From Alkalibaculum sporogenes (GTDB lineage Bacteria > Bacillota > Clostridia > Eubacteriales > Alkalibacteraceae), in the NCBI RefSeq assembly GCF_009362815.1, contig NZ_WHNX01000003.1, forward strand, positions 1 through 64,000: a stretch of 64,000 bases of DNA, read 5' to 3'. The notes beneath the pieces were generated by a model. The model was not told the DNA's origin and ran no database searches. It saw only the letters and a program-made list of their open reading frames with translations. Made by a program: the position numbers and the translations under genes. Positions 25,538 to 34,061 of this stretch are shown in pieces; position 1 is the first letter of the stretch, and each line of letters opens with the position of its first letter.

Positions 25538-25648
25538 CAGATTGGCTCGCAGAATTCAAGTCGTTTTCCGTGCTTGCACGAGAAAAACAAATGACTTCTA
25601 TGAACGAGTGCTAACGACCGAAACCCCAAAGGGGTTGAGGGTAATCTG
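25538..25648 (+). ncRNA. structured unit 4 (hairpin type A)
   Basis: Same AACCCC/GGGGTT hairpin as unit 1, preceded by the CGCAGATTGGCTCGCAGAATTC head of units 2 and 3, so it is a mosaic of the two types. Confidence 0.45.
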
Positions 25649-25682
25649 CGTAGGATAAAGTAGGTAATAGATATTAGCACTA

Positions 25683-25698
25683 CAATTTATGATATAAT
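25683..25698 (+). promoter_or_regulatory. polA promoter -10, copy 3 of the motif
   Basis: CAATTTATGATATAAT precedes polA, with TATAAT at 25693-25698. Copies 1 and 2 before the array units are nearly identical, so the array carries duplicates of the polA promoter motif, or the reverse. Confidence 0.6.
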
Positions 25699-25736
25699 TT
25701 TATAAACTAAGGGAAGAAATAATAATGAGGTGTACA

Positions 25737-28409
25737 ATGACGAATAAAAAAATGATAATTATTGATGGTAATAGCCTTGTATATAGAACTTTTTATGGGA
25801 TTCGTCCTATGACTAGCAAAAAAGGCATACCTACTAATGCAATATATGGTTTTGCAAATATACTGTTGAATTTGCTAGAAAAACATAAGCCTGATTATAT
25901 TGGAGTTGCTTTTGATGAGAAAAAACCAACATTTCGTCATGATCAATATGAAGCTTATAAAGCAGGAAGATTAAAAATGCCTGAGGAATTGCAGATTCAA
26001 TTACCTTTGATTTATAAAATGTTAGATTTGTTAGATATAAGAAGAATAGCCATAGAAGGATTTGAGGCTGATGATTTAATTGGAACCATAGCAAAGTGTT
26101 ATTCGGCTGAAGGAATTGATGTCCATATAGTAACTGGTGATCGTGATGCATTTCAATTAGTCGATGAAAACATCTTGGTTCTATTTACTAAGAAAGGTAT
26201 ATCTGATGTAGATACAATGGATGAAACGGAAATAAAAAATATATACGGTATAAAACCTAAGGATTTAATAGAAGTAAAAGCTCTAATGGGAGATAAATCT
26301 GATAATATACCTGGTGTTGCTGGTGTAGGTGAAAAAACTGCTTTAAAATTAATACAAGAGTATAAGAGTATTGAAGGTGTCTACGAAAATATTGAAAGTC
26401 AAAAGGGTAAATTAAAAGAAAAGTTGATAAATGATCGTGAAAATGCGTTTATGAGTAGACAGTTGGCAACAATCATTACAAACGTACCAGTAGATTTTAA
26501 ATTAGAAGAGTTTATTACTGCTAATCACAAAAATAAAGAAGCAGCTCAATTTTTTAATGAATTGGATATACTATCTATATCTAATAGACTTGGATCTTTT
26601 GAAGAGATAATTGAAGAGAAAAAATTGGAGAGTACTAAAAAAGTTATTGACGTAATTAATACTCAAATGTTGAATGATATCTTGAAAAAGGCAAGTTATG
26701 AGGGCGAAATATACATGACTTGGGCTATTTCAAATCCTATTTATAATGTAAGGGAGTTACAAGGGCTAGCTATAGGAGTTCAAGACGAGATATATTATTT
26801 TACTGACCAGTTACGTATAGAAGAATTTACAGCTTTTATAAAAGAGTTAGTTGAGGATGATAAGATAAAGAAAATAGGACACAATTTTAAAGATTTCTTA
26901 GTATATTGTATGCATTGCAATATAGATATGAAAAATATTAATTTTGATAGCTATATTGCAGCTTATTTGATAGAGCCATCTGATAGTAGGTATGATTTTG
27001 ATGATCTAGCTCTTAAGTATCTAAATAGATCTATGAAGAGTAAAGAAGATCTATTAGGTAAAGGAAAAAACCAAATCTCATTTTTAGAGGTAGGAGTCCA
27101 AGACAAAAGAGAAAATCTTATTGAAAAATTAGAAGCTTTACTATTACTACATCAGGTATTATTTGAAAAGGTAACTGAATTAGGAATGCAAGACTTATTA
27201 GTTAATATTGAATTGCCGTTAATTGAAGTCTTAGCATCATTTGAATACCAAGGCTTTAAAATAAATGTCGAAGAGTTAAATAGATTGGATAAACAGTTTG
27301 ATGAGGAACTTATCAAACTGACAAAAGAAATATATAATTTTGCTGGTAAAGAATTTAACATAAATTCTCCAAAACAATTAGGTGAAATTCTTTTTGAGGA
27401 ATTAAAATTACCTGTAATAAAAAAGACAAAGACAGGTAATTCGACTAATGCTGAAGTATTAGAAAAATTAAGACAATATCATCCAATTATTGAAAAGTTA
27501 CTTGAGTATAGAACTATAGCAAAGTTGAGCTCGACATATATCAAAGGATTTAAAGGTATTATCGAAGGTGAAAAAAATAAGATATATTCATTTTTTAATC
27601 AAACAGTTACTACAACTGGAAGAATTAGTAGTTCAGAGCCTAATTTGCAAAACATACCGATAAAACTTGAAATGGGTAGAAAAATAAGAGGTATTTTTAT
27701 TCCGTCAAATGAAGAAAATGTGTTAGTAGATGCAGATTACTCTCAGATTGAGCTAAGAGTGCTAGCTCATATTTCTGGAGATGAAACATTGATTAATTCT
27801 TTTGTGAAGGGTGAAGATATACACACACGGACAGCTTCAGAAATCTTTAATACTCCGCTTGGTGAAGTTACAAATCTTCAGAGAGGCCATGCAAAGGCTA
27901 TTAACTTTGGATTAATATACGGAAAACAGGCTTTTGGTCTTGCACAAGACTTAAAAATTTCTCGAAAAGAAGCGCAAGAATATATTGATATGTATTTTGG
28001 AAGGTATCCAAAAGTAGAAAAGTATATGGTAGATATAGTAAACAATGCTAAGGAAAAGGGCTACGTTACATCTATTTTTGGTAGGAGAAGATATATTCCA
28101 GAGATTAATTCTAGAAATAAAGTAATAGTTAAAGCTGGAGAGAGACTTGCATTAAATACACCTATTCAAGGAAGTGCCGCTGATATAATTAAGATTGCTA
28201 TGATTAGAGTATATGATGAACTTAAAGTAAGAGGATTAGAATCAAAATTAATTTTACAAGTTCATGATGAATTAATTGTTGACACTAATCCTAATGAGAT
28301 AGACGAAGTCAGTAGTATCGTCAAATTTGAAATGGAAAGTGCGACACAATTGTCTGTACCCTTAACTGTAGATATTAATGTAGGAAAAAATTGGTATGAG
28401 ACAAAATAA
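25737..28409 (+). CDS. polA: DNA polymerase I
   Basis: About 890 residues. The N-terminal ~290 are the 5'-3' exonuclease/flap domain (IIDGNSLVYRTFYG, FEADDLIGTIAK, MGDKSDNIPGV). The middle domain has the 3'-5' exonuclease fold, but the DxE of motif I is missing (MTWAISNPIY at the site), so proofreading is probably lost, as in Bacillus and Thermus enzymes. The polymerase domain has motif A DADYSQIELRVLAHISGD, motif B RGHAKAINFGLIYGKQ and motif C QVHDELIVD. An earlier in-frame ATG (25725) exists, but GAGGTG before ATG 25737 and the usual MxxKKxxIIDGNS start favour 25737. Confidence 0.95.
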   Translation: MTNKKMIIIDGNSLVYRTFYGIRPMTSKKGIPTNAIYGFANILLNLLEKHKPDYIGVAFDEKKPTFRHDQYEAYKAGRLKMPEELQIQLPLIYKMLDLLDIRRIAIEGFEADDLIGTIAKCYSAEGIDVHIVTGDRDAFQLVDENILVLFTKKGISDVDTMDETEIKNIYGIKPKDLIEVKALMGDKSDNIPGVAGVGEKTALKLIQEYKSIEGVYENIESQKGKLKEKLINDRENAFMSRQLATIITNVPVDFKLEEFITANHKNKEAAQFFNELDILSISNRLGSFEEIIEEKKLESTKKVIDVINTQMLNDILKKASYEGEIYMTWAISNPIYNVRELQGLAIGVQDEIYYFTDQLRIEEFTAFIKELVEDDKIKKIGHNFKDFLVYCMHCNIDMKNINFDSYIAAYLIEPSDSRYDFDDLALKYLNRSMKSKEDLLGKGKNQISFLEVGVQDKRENLIEKLEALLLLHQVLFEKVTELGMQDLLVNIELPLIEVLASFEYQGFKINVEELNRLDKQFDEELIKLTKEIYNFAGKEFNINSPKQLGEILFEELKLPVIKKTKTGNSTNAEVLEKLRQYHPIIEKLLEYRTIAKLSSTYIKGFKGIIEGEKNKIYSFFNQTVTTTGRISSSEPNLQNIPIKLEMGRKIRGIFIPSNEENVLVDADYSQIELRVLAHISGDETLINSFVKGEDIHTRTASEIFNTPLGEVTNLQRGHAKAINFGLIYGKQAFGLAQDLKISRKEAQEYIDMYFGRYPKVEKYMVDIVNNAKEKGYVTSIFGRRRYIPEINSRNKVIVKAGERLALNTPIQGSAADIIKIAMIRVYDELKVRGLESKLILQVHDELIVDTNPNEIDEVSSIVKFEMESATQLSVPLTVDINVGKNWYETK

Positions 28410-28418
28410 GGAGAATAT

Positions 28419-29414
28419 ATGAAAGTTATTCAAATTGGACCAAATGAAGCAGAACAAAGACTTGATCGTTTTCTTTTGAAATTTATGAATACAGCTTCAA
28501 AAGGATTTATAGAAAAAATGATTCGCAAAAAAAGAATTAAAGTTAATAGGGAAAGAGCACAATCGGGATACACTCTTAAAGTTGGAGACGAGATTCAACT
28601 ATATTTAGCAGAGGAAACAATGGAGAAGTTTACTCAGAAAAAGTCCACTACTCTTTCATTAAAAGATGTTAATATTTTATACGAAGACGAGCAGCTACTC
28701 GTTTTAAATAAAAGCAAAAATATGTTAACACATGGAGAAGGAAGTTCTCTTTTAAATCGAGCAATAACATATTTAATTAGAAGTGGTTCATTTGACCCTA
28801 AAAATGAAATATCATTTACTCCGGCATGCTGTAATAGATTAGATAGAAATACTTCTGGTATTGTAATGATTGGTAAGAATTTTGCTGGTTTAAAGGGAAT
28901 CAATGATAAAATTAAAGACAATCGTGTAAGAAAATACTATGTTACATTAGTAAAAGGATGTATCACTGAGTCTCAAACTTTAGTAGGATTTTGGATTAAA
29001 AACGGTGAACAAGTTAGTATAACTGAAGAGAACCCAAAAGGTGAGGCGAAGCCAGTAATTACAAAAATCCATCCTATAGATAATAATGGAAAGTTTACAC
29101 TTTTATATATAGAACTAGTGACAGGTCGAACACATCAAATAAGAGCTCATTTAAAATCCATAGGTCATCCATTAGTTGGAGACCCTAAATACGGAGATGA
29201 AAGGGTTAATAAGCTATTTAAGAAAGATTACTCATTATCAAATCAATTTCTCCATGCCCATAAAATTATAATAGAAGAGTACACGGAAGATGGCAGTGAA
29301 CTAATAATAACTGCACCAATAACTAAGAGTCTGAAATTAATCTTAAATAATCTCAAATTAGATGATAACTTGGATAAGGTGAGTATATTGGAAAACCCCA
29401 AGGCTAGTGACTAA
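28419..29414 (+). CDS. RluA-family (RluC-like) pseudouridine synthase
   Basis: 331 residues: an S4 RNA-binding domain (1-65; RLDRFLLKFMN, IRKKRIKVN) and a pseudouridine synthase domain with the catalytic Asp in RLDRNTSGIVMIGKN and the GRTHQIRAHL motif. It modifies uridines in 23S rRNA by family knowledge; the target position is uncertain, RluC-like by architecture. It starts 9 bases after polA with AAGGAG and is probably cotranscribed with it. Confidence 0.9.
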   Translation: MKVIQIGPNEAEQRLDRFLLKFMNTASKGFIEKMIRKKRIKVNRERAQSGYTLKVGDEIQLYLAEETMEKFTQKKSTTLSLKDVNILYEDEQLLVLNKSKNMLTHGEGSSLLNRAITYLIRSGSFDPKNEISFTPACCNRLDRNTSGIVMIGKNFAGLKGINDKIKDNRVRKYYVTLVKGCITESQTLVGFWIKNGEQVSITEENPKGEAKPVITKIHPIDNNGKFTLLYIELVTGRTHQIRAHLKSIGHPLVGDPKYGDERVNKLFKKDYSLSNQFLHAHKIIIEEYTEDGSELIITAPITKSLKLILNNLKLDDNLDKVSILENPKASD

Positions 29415-29472
29415 TAGCGAATGTTTAGCATAGTAGTGCGTTATATGGTCTTAAGAAATGGAGTGATAAGGA

Positions 29473-30021
29473 TTGGCATATTGGAATAGTAGAGGGCTAA
29501 GGGGTAGTACATTAGAGGAATTTGTAAATATCACTAATGAAGAGTATATAAAAAAGAATTTAGCTGTAATACAAAAAATACCAACGTCAATTAAGACTAT
29601 CGAATTAGATCAACAAAAAGGAATTATAACAAAGGCATATTTCGAGCAAAAGAGTACAGTAGACTATATGGGGAATGTACAGGGAATACCTGTGTGTTTT
29701 GATGTTAAAGAAACATCAAAACTGAGCTTGCCTATTTCAAATATTCATGAACATCAGATGAGTTTTATGGAAAATTTTGAAAAGCAAAATGGAATCTCTT
29801 TTATCATAGTTTACTATTCATGTAAAGAGAAGTATTACTTTATTCCTTTTAAAATATTAAAAAATTACTGGGATCAAGCTAAAATCGGAGGAAGAAAATC
29901 TATACCTTGTAAAGAATGTATAGAAAAATATGAAATTAGAAAGCAGGGAATGTTTTTAGTTCATTATCTTGAAAGCTTAAGTACATACTTAGAAGAAATC
30001 AATAATATCACAGTAGAGTAG
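29473..30021 (+). CDS. recU: Holliday junction resolvase RecU
   Basis: 182 residues with the RecU nuclease pattern: NSRGLRGSTLEEFVNITNEEY at the start, ALVQKIPTSIK-like IQKIPTSIKTIEL, KSTVDYMGNVQGIPVCFDVKET (catalytic Asp, Glu and Lys), and NIHEHQMSFMENFEKQNGISFIIVYY. RecU cleaves Holliday junctions and works with RuvAB and RecA in Firmicutes. The start is TTG with GGAG 10 bases upstream. It is usually beside a class A PBP gene in Bacillus; here it follows the polA and rluA-family genes. Confidence 0.9.
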   Translation: MAYWNSRGLRGSTLEEFVNITNEEYIKKNLAVIQKIPTSIKTIELDQQKGIITKAYFEQKSTVDYMGNVQGIPVCFDVKETSKLSLPISNIHEHQMSFMENFEKQNGISFIIVYYSCKEKYYFIPFKILKNYWDQAKIGGRKSIPCKECIEKYEIRKQGMFLVHYLESLSTYLEEINNITVE

Positions 30022-30089
30022 AAAATACTTTTAATCAGCGAATTTTCAGTTGTTAATACACCTATGAGAGTTAGAGAGGAATAAATGAT

Positions 30090-30551
30090 ATGAAAGAAAT
30101 AACAATATACACAGATGGTGGATGTAGAGGTAATGATTCTCAAAAGGATAATATTGGAGGACTAGGTGTTGTTCTCTTATATCCAGAGAAAGGTATTATA
30201 AAAGAATATAAAGAAGGTTTCTATAATACAACCAATAATAAAATGGAGCTATTAGCAGTAATAAAAGCATTAGAGATGTTAAAAGAAAGATGTAAAGTTA
30301 CTGTTTATAGTGATTCTGCTTATGTTGTTAATGCTTTTAAACAAGGGTGGATAGAAGGGTGGAAGTCGAAGGGGTGGACTAGAGGTAAAAGTGGAGAATT
30401 AAAAAATAAAGAATTGTGGATAAAACTAGATCAATTATCTAAAGAGCATGAACTATGTTTAGAAAAAGTTAAAGGTCATTCAAATGATAAATATAATAAT
30501 AGAGCAGATGAATTAGTTAATCAAGCAATGGATTTATTAAGCAACAAGTAA
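30090..30551 (+). CDS. rnhA: ribonuclease HI
   Basis: 153 residues with the complete catalytic set D9 (YTDGGCRGN), E53 (NKMELLAVIKAL), D75 (VYSDSAYVVNAF) and the C-terminal Asp in NNRADELVNQA. The basic handle region GWIEGWKSKGWTRG is present, as in E. coli RNase HI. It degrades RNA in RNA-DNA hybrids. GAGAGGAA precedes the ATG. It belongs to a DNA-maintenance cluster with polA and recU. Confidence 0.95.
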   Translation: MKEITIYTDGGCRGNDSQKDNIGGLGVVLLYPEKGIIKEYKEGFYNTTNNKMELLAVIKALEMLKERCKVTVYSDSAYVVNAFKQGWIEGWKSKGWTRGKSGELKNKELWIKLDQLSKEHELCLEKVKGHSNDKYNNRADELVNQAMDLLSNK

Positions 30552-30593
30552 TATCAATATTTGAGTAGTGACTATTTTAAAGAAGGAGGAATT

Positions 30594-32228
30594 ATGGAAA
30601 AGATTACAGTTATAATTAATGGTAAAGCAATCATTGTGAATAAAGGTATTATCATTAAAGAGTTAATAGGTGAGATTGAGCATGCAAATCCTGTAATGGG
30701 AGCTACTGTAAATAATGTTGTTAGAGATCTAAATTGTAAAATATTTAAAGATTGTACAATAGAGTTTATCGACTTAAGTTCTGCAATGGGAATTACAATT
30801 TATGAAAAAAGCTTATTATTTGTGTTAATTAAGGCAGCTAAGAGAGTATTACCTGACGAAGAGTTATCTATTGAGCACTCTTTAGGTGGTGGTATATATT
30901 GTGAATTTACTAATCACAAGAAACTTAAAAAATACGAGCTAGATAAAATATATAATAATATTGTGCAGATTATAGAAGAAGACATTCCTTTTAATAAGTT
31001 TATTTATAATAAAGAAGAAGCAAATAAAAAATTAGATAGTAACAAAACCCAACTCTTTGATTTCATTGAAGGAAATTCTGTAACATTATATGAACTTGAC
31101 GGTTTATATGAATATTTTCATGGACATATGCTGCCTAGTACTGCTTACCTAGAAAAATTTGATTTAAGGTTCTATTATCCTGGATTTGTATTACTTTATC
31201 CCAGGTCGAGTAGTCCAACACAGATATCAGAATTTACAGATCAAAAGAAGTTATTTCATGTTTTTTCTGACTATGAGAAGTGGTGTAGTCTGTTGGAAAT
31301 CAAAGATATAGCATCACTAAACAAAAAGATTAGAGATAAGAGCATATTTGATCTAATTAAAGTAGCGGAAGCTAAACATGAAATGGATATAAATAATATA
31401 GCTTCAGAGATATCGACAAATCCTGAGAGAGCTAAGCTAATCCTCTTAGCTGGCCCTTCTTCTGCTGGTAAAACTACAACATCTAAAAGATTAAGAACAC
31501 ATTTAATGGTGCACGGATTAATGCCTGTGACTATTGAATTAGATAACTATTTTTTAGATCGAGAAAAAACCCCTAAAAACGATTTAGGCGAGTATGATTT
31601 TGAAAGTATTGATGCTCTTGATATGGAACTATTTAATGAAAACTTATTGCAATTAATGGAATATAGAGAAGTTGAAATACCAAAGTTTAATTTCCTAACC
31701 GGTAAACGAGAAAAAGGAGTTACACTTAAAATTAATAATAGAAACCCAATTATAATTGAAGGGATACATGGACTTAATGAAAAACTTACGAAATATATTC
31801 CTAAAGAAAATAAATATAAAATATATATTAATGCTCTTACCCAATTAAATATAGATTCATACAATAGAATTCCAACAACAGATATTCGATTGATTAGAAG
31901 ATTAATCAGAGATAATAGAATGAGAGGTCATAATAGCGAGGGAACTCTCAATATGTGGAACTCTGTAAGAGCAGGAGAAGAGAAAAATATTTTTCCTTAT
32001 AGTGAAGAAGCAGATTACATTTTTAATTCTGCATTATTTTATGAGCTTGCAGTGTTAAAAAAATATGCGCTTCCATTGTTAAAAGATGTGAATGATAATA
32101 GCGCTCAGTATCCACAAGCCCAAAGAATTATACGATTCTTAGATTTATTCTTATCAATTGATGATGAAAATACAATTCTGGGGAATTCAATACTTAGAGA
32201 ATTTATTGGTGGAAGTATTTACGGGTAA
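30594..32228 (+). CDS. uridine kinase-like protein with TGS/ThrRS-like N-terminus
   Basis: 544 residues. The N-terminal ~250 resemble the TGS and second editing-like domain of threonyl-tRNA synthetase (EKITVIINGKAIIVNKG; IEHSLGGGIYCEF). The C-terminal ~260 form a phosphoribulokinase/uridine kinase domain with Walker A AGPSSAGKTT, ELDNYFLDREKTPKND and EGIHGLN. Fusions of this kind are widespread in Clostridia and Thermotogae; the true substrate is unproven. The longest frame starts 11 codons earlier, but those codons are the AAAGAAGGAGG ribosome site, so ATG 30594 is used. Confidence 0.87.
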   Translation: MEKITVIINGKAIIVNKGIIIKELIGEIEHANPVMGATVNNVVRDLNCKIFKDCTIEFIDLSSAMGITIYEKSLLFVLIKAAKRVLPDEELSIEHSLGGGIYCEFTNHKKLKKYELDKIYNNIVQIIEEDIPFNKFIYNKEEANKKLDSNKTQLFDFIEGNSVTLYELDGLYEYFHGHMLPSTAYLEKFDLRFYYPGFVLLYPRSSSPTQISEFTDQKKLFHVFSDYEKWCSLLEIKDIASLNKKIRDKSIFDLIKVAEAKHEMDINNIASEISTNPERAKLILLAGPSSAGKTTTSKRLRTHLMVHGLMPVTIELDNYFLDREKTPKNDLGEYDFESIDALDMELFNENLLQLMEYREVEIPKFNFLTGKREKGVTLKINNRNPIIIEGIHGLNEKLTKYIPKENKYKIYINALTQLNIDSYNRIPTTDIRLIRRLIRDNRMRGHNSEGTLNMWNSVRAGEEKNIFPYSEEADYIFNSALFYELAVLKKYALPLLKDVNDNSAQYPQAQRIIRFLDLFLSIDDENTILGNSILREFIGGSIYG

Positions 32229-32231
32229 ATT

Positions 32232-32257
32232 TTTAAAAGGGCAAAAGCCCTTTTAAA
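32232..32257. terminator. bidirectional terminator between convergent genes
   Basis: TTTAAAAGGGC-aaaa-GCCCTTTTAAA, with U-rich tails in both directions. Confidence 0.8.
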
Positions 32258-32260
32258 TTA

Positions 32261-32422
32261 TTATTTCATGTTCATGTTTTGTACTGAATCTGTTACTGTA
32301 TTAAAGGCTTTATTGACTGCTTTTTTAACTTTTCTTTTAGTACCATTATTTTGCATTGTTCTCATTACAGCAACTCCAGCGATAGCAGTCAATCCTCCTA
32401 TCATCATATTTCTTGTATTCAT
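32261..32422 (-). CDS. small single-pass membrane protein, unknown
   Basis: 53 residues: a short hydrophobic segment (MIGGLTAIAGVAVMRTM) and a basic, Asn-rich tail (NNGTKRKVKKAVNKAFNTVTDSVQ) that looks YtxH-like. AAGGGAGTG 6 bases before this ATG sets the start; the open frame extends 18 codons further without a ribosome site. Convergent with the kinase gene. Function unknown. Confidence 0.7.
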   Translation of the reverse strand: MNTRNMMIGGLTAIAGVAVMRTMQNNGTKRKVKKAVNKAFNTVTDSVQNMNMK

Positions 32423-32558
32423 ATATTTCACTCCCTTCTGCAAGAATTCTTCTTTTGCTATATCTATTTTTTGCACAATATTGAAATTTACTCAATATTT
32501 TTGCTAAAAAAAATAGTAATATTTGATATAATAATATTAAATAAAAGGGGGACTATTT

Positions 32559-33110
32559 TTGAATAAGAAAGATTTAAGAGGAAAGGTACTCGAATTAAGA
32601 AATAGTATTAGTGACGAGGAAATATTGAATAGAAGTACTATTTTAATGAATAAAATAAAAAAAATGGAAGTATTTAATGATAGCAAAACAATTCTTATTT
32701 ATGTAAGTTTTGATAAGGAAATAGATACACATGATATGATTAAAGACTGTTTAAAAATTGGCAAAAATGTAGTGACACCTATATGTAATACTAAAGATAG
32801 AACATTAATTTTAGGTAAGACATCTATGTTTCCAGAAGGATTTCATAAAACAAAATATGGTATTTTAGAACTAGATCCAAAGGAATGTGATCATGTAAAT
32901 ATCAAAGAAATTGACTTGATTATAATGCCTGGTGTAGCGTTTACTAAAAAAGGTGAGCGATTAGGTTATGGCGCAGGTTATTACGATAAGTTGTTAGCAC
33001 AAAAATCTTTACATACTATAACTGTAGCTCCAGTATTTGAAGAATTTATTTTTGAAGATATTCCCACTGATAAGCATGACATGTTAATTGATTATATAAT
33101 CAGCGGGTAG
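32559..33110 (+). CDS. 5-formyltetrahydrofolate cyclo-ligase
   Basis: 183 residues of the 5-FTHF cyclo-ligase family: an N-terminal KKDLRGKVLELRNSI helix, the folate and ATP segment YVSFDKEIDTHDMI, and the C-terminal loop MPGVAFTKKGERLGYGAGYYDKLLA. It converts 5-formyl-THF to 5,10-methenyl-THF using ATP. The start is TTG after AAAAGGGGG, and a TTTGATATAAT -10 motif lies about 20 bases upstream of that site. Confidence 0.92.
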   Translation: MNKKDLRGKVLELRNSISDEEILNRSTILMNKIKKMEVFNDSKTILIYVSFDKEIDTHDMIKDCLKIGKNVVTPICNTKDRTLILGKTSMFPEGFHKTKYGILELDPKECDHVNIKEIDLIIMPGVAFTKKGERLGYGAGYYDKLLAQKSLHTITVAPVFEEFIFEDIPTDKHDMLIDYIISG

Positions 33111-33255
33111 ACTAGTATTTTCACTTTATTTTTCTATGTTGTATATACAAGACAATACTAATTTGTTATAATTAAATTGTAAAATTACACATTGTTAAAA
33201 TAATCTTAAACAAACTAGTTTGTACACATATTTAATGTCGTATTATATTCTGAGG

Positions 33256-33309
33256 AATGGGCATAAAAAATTACTAATTTAATGTGAGGCTCCCATTAGG
33301 AGCCTTTTT
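33256..33309 (+). promoter_or_regulatory. attenuator-like leader of corrinoid cassette
   Basis: A terminator AGGCTCC (33287-33293)/GGAGCCT (33299-33305) plus five Ts lies 72 bases before the corrinoid gene. AATGGG (33256-33261) can instead pair with CCCATT (33292-33297), which spans one arm and the loop of the terminator. The alternative pairing is what a riboswitch or protein-controlled attenuator would show. The sequence matches no riboswitch class that I recognise. A plain terminator for the upstream gene is the simpler alternative. Confidence 0.5.
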
Positions 33310-33380
33310 AACAATATATAGAAAGATGGTTTTATAGTTTTCTATATATCTAGTCTGGTAATATCAGGGGGTAAGACTTC

Positions 33381-34061
33381 ATGGATGATGGAATAATTAT
33401 AAAAGCAATTTCAGAACTTAATGAAGATAAAGTAATTAAATTAGTTAATATTTATTTGTCTAATGGTATAAATGCTAATGACATTATTAAGGCATTGCAA
33501 AACGGGATGGAAAATATCGGATTACTATACGAGAAAAAAGAGTATTTCATTACAGATTTAATGATGGCTGGTATTATATTTAAAGAAGTATTAGAAATAA
33601 AAGGTATGAAAGATGCAATAAACAATAATAATCAAAACAAGTATATAGGACGCTTAGTTATCGGAACTGTTAAGGGAGACTTACATGATATTGGTAAAGA
33701 TATTTTCATAGGATTTGCTAAAGCTTCTGGGTTTGAGATTTTTGACTTAGGGGTAGATGTTTCACCAGAGGTATTTTGTTTGAAAGTAGAAGAACTGAAA
33801 CCTGATATTTTAGCATTATGCGGTGTATTAACTTTAGCTATGGATTATATGAAACAAACGATTGATGCTTTGATATCCAATGATTTGCGAGAAAATTTAA
33901 AAATTATTGTAGGTGGTAATATGATAGATAAAAATTCACATAAGTATATAGATGCAGATGCTTATACTAATAATGCTAATTACGGTATACAAATTTGTAA
34001 AGACTGGGTGATTAATCCTAGAAGAAAAGGGAGAAATAAATGGGAGAACCAATTTATATAA
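33381..34061 (+). CDS. methyltransferase-type corrinoid (B12-binding) protein
   Basis: 226 residues: a four-helix cap domain (1-85, with GMENIGLLYEKKEYFITDLMMAG) and a B12-binding Rossmann domain with the base-off ligand motif GDLHDIGKDI (His about residue 107), a GVLT segment and GGNM. This matches MtbC/MttC/MtaC-like corrinoid carriers that pass a methyl group between a substrate-specific methyltransferase and a second methyltransferase. No methyltransferase or reductive activase is encoded in the window. It overlaps the regulator gene by 22 bases. Confidence 0.88.
   Translation: MDDGIIIKAISELNEDKVIKLVNIYLSNGINANDIIKALQNGMENIGLLYEKKEYFITDLMMAGIIFKEVLEIKGMKDAINNNNQNKYIGRLVIGTVKGDLHDIGKDIFIGFAKASGFEIFDLGVDVSPEVFCLKVEELKPDILALCGVLTLAMDYMKQTIDALISNDLRENLKIIVGGNMIDKNSHKYIDADAYTNNANYGIQICKDWVINPRRKGRNKWENQFI

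Larger units (their letters stand above)
25138..25648. repeat. tandem array of four structured ~112-bp units
   Basis: Four units (25138-25247, 25310-25421, 25424-25535, 25538-25648) share a closing stem CAGATT/AATCTG, a CGCAGAA block, TTTTCCGTGCTTGCACGAG with hairpin CGTGC-TT-GCACG, ATGACTTCTATGA, and GTGCCAACGACC (GTGCTAACGACC in unit 4) leading to a second hairpin. Units 2-4 are directly joined. Unit 1 is separated by ~60 bp that includes a repeated promoter-like motif. GGATAAAGTAG follows units 1 and 4. There are no spacers, so it is not CRISPR. It is G/C-richer than its surroundings. I recognise no named RNA or transposon family. Confidence 0.85.

Noticed and set aside
25287-25594. Two overlapping ORFs (90 aa minus, 71 aa plus) across the repeat array
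   Set aside because: Their translations are periodic copies of the repeat unit, on both strands, without ribosome sites. They are by-products of tandem DNA repetition.
25138-25648. CRISPR array
   Set aside because: Units are ~112 bp, directly joined, with no unique spacers and no cas genes nearby.
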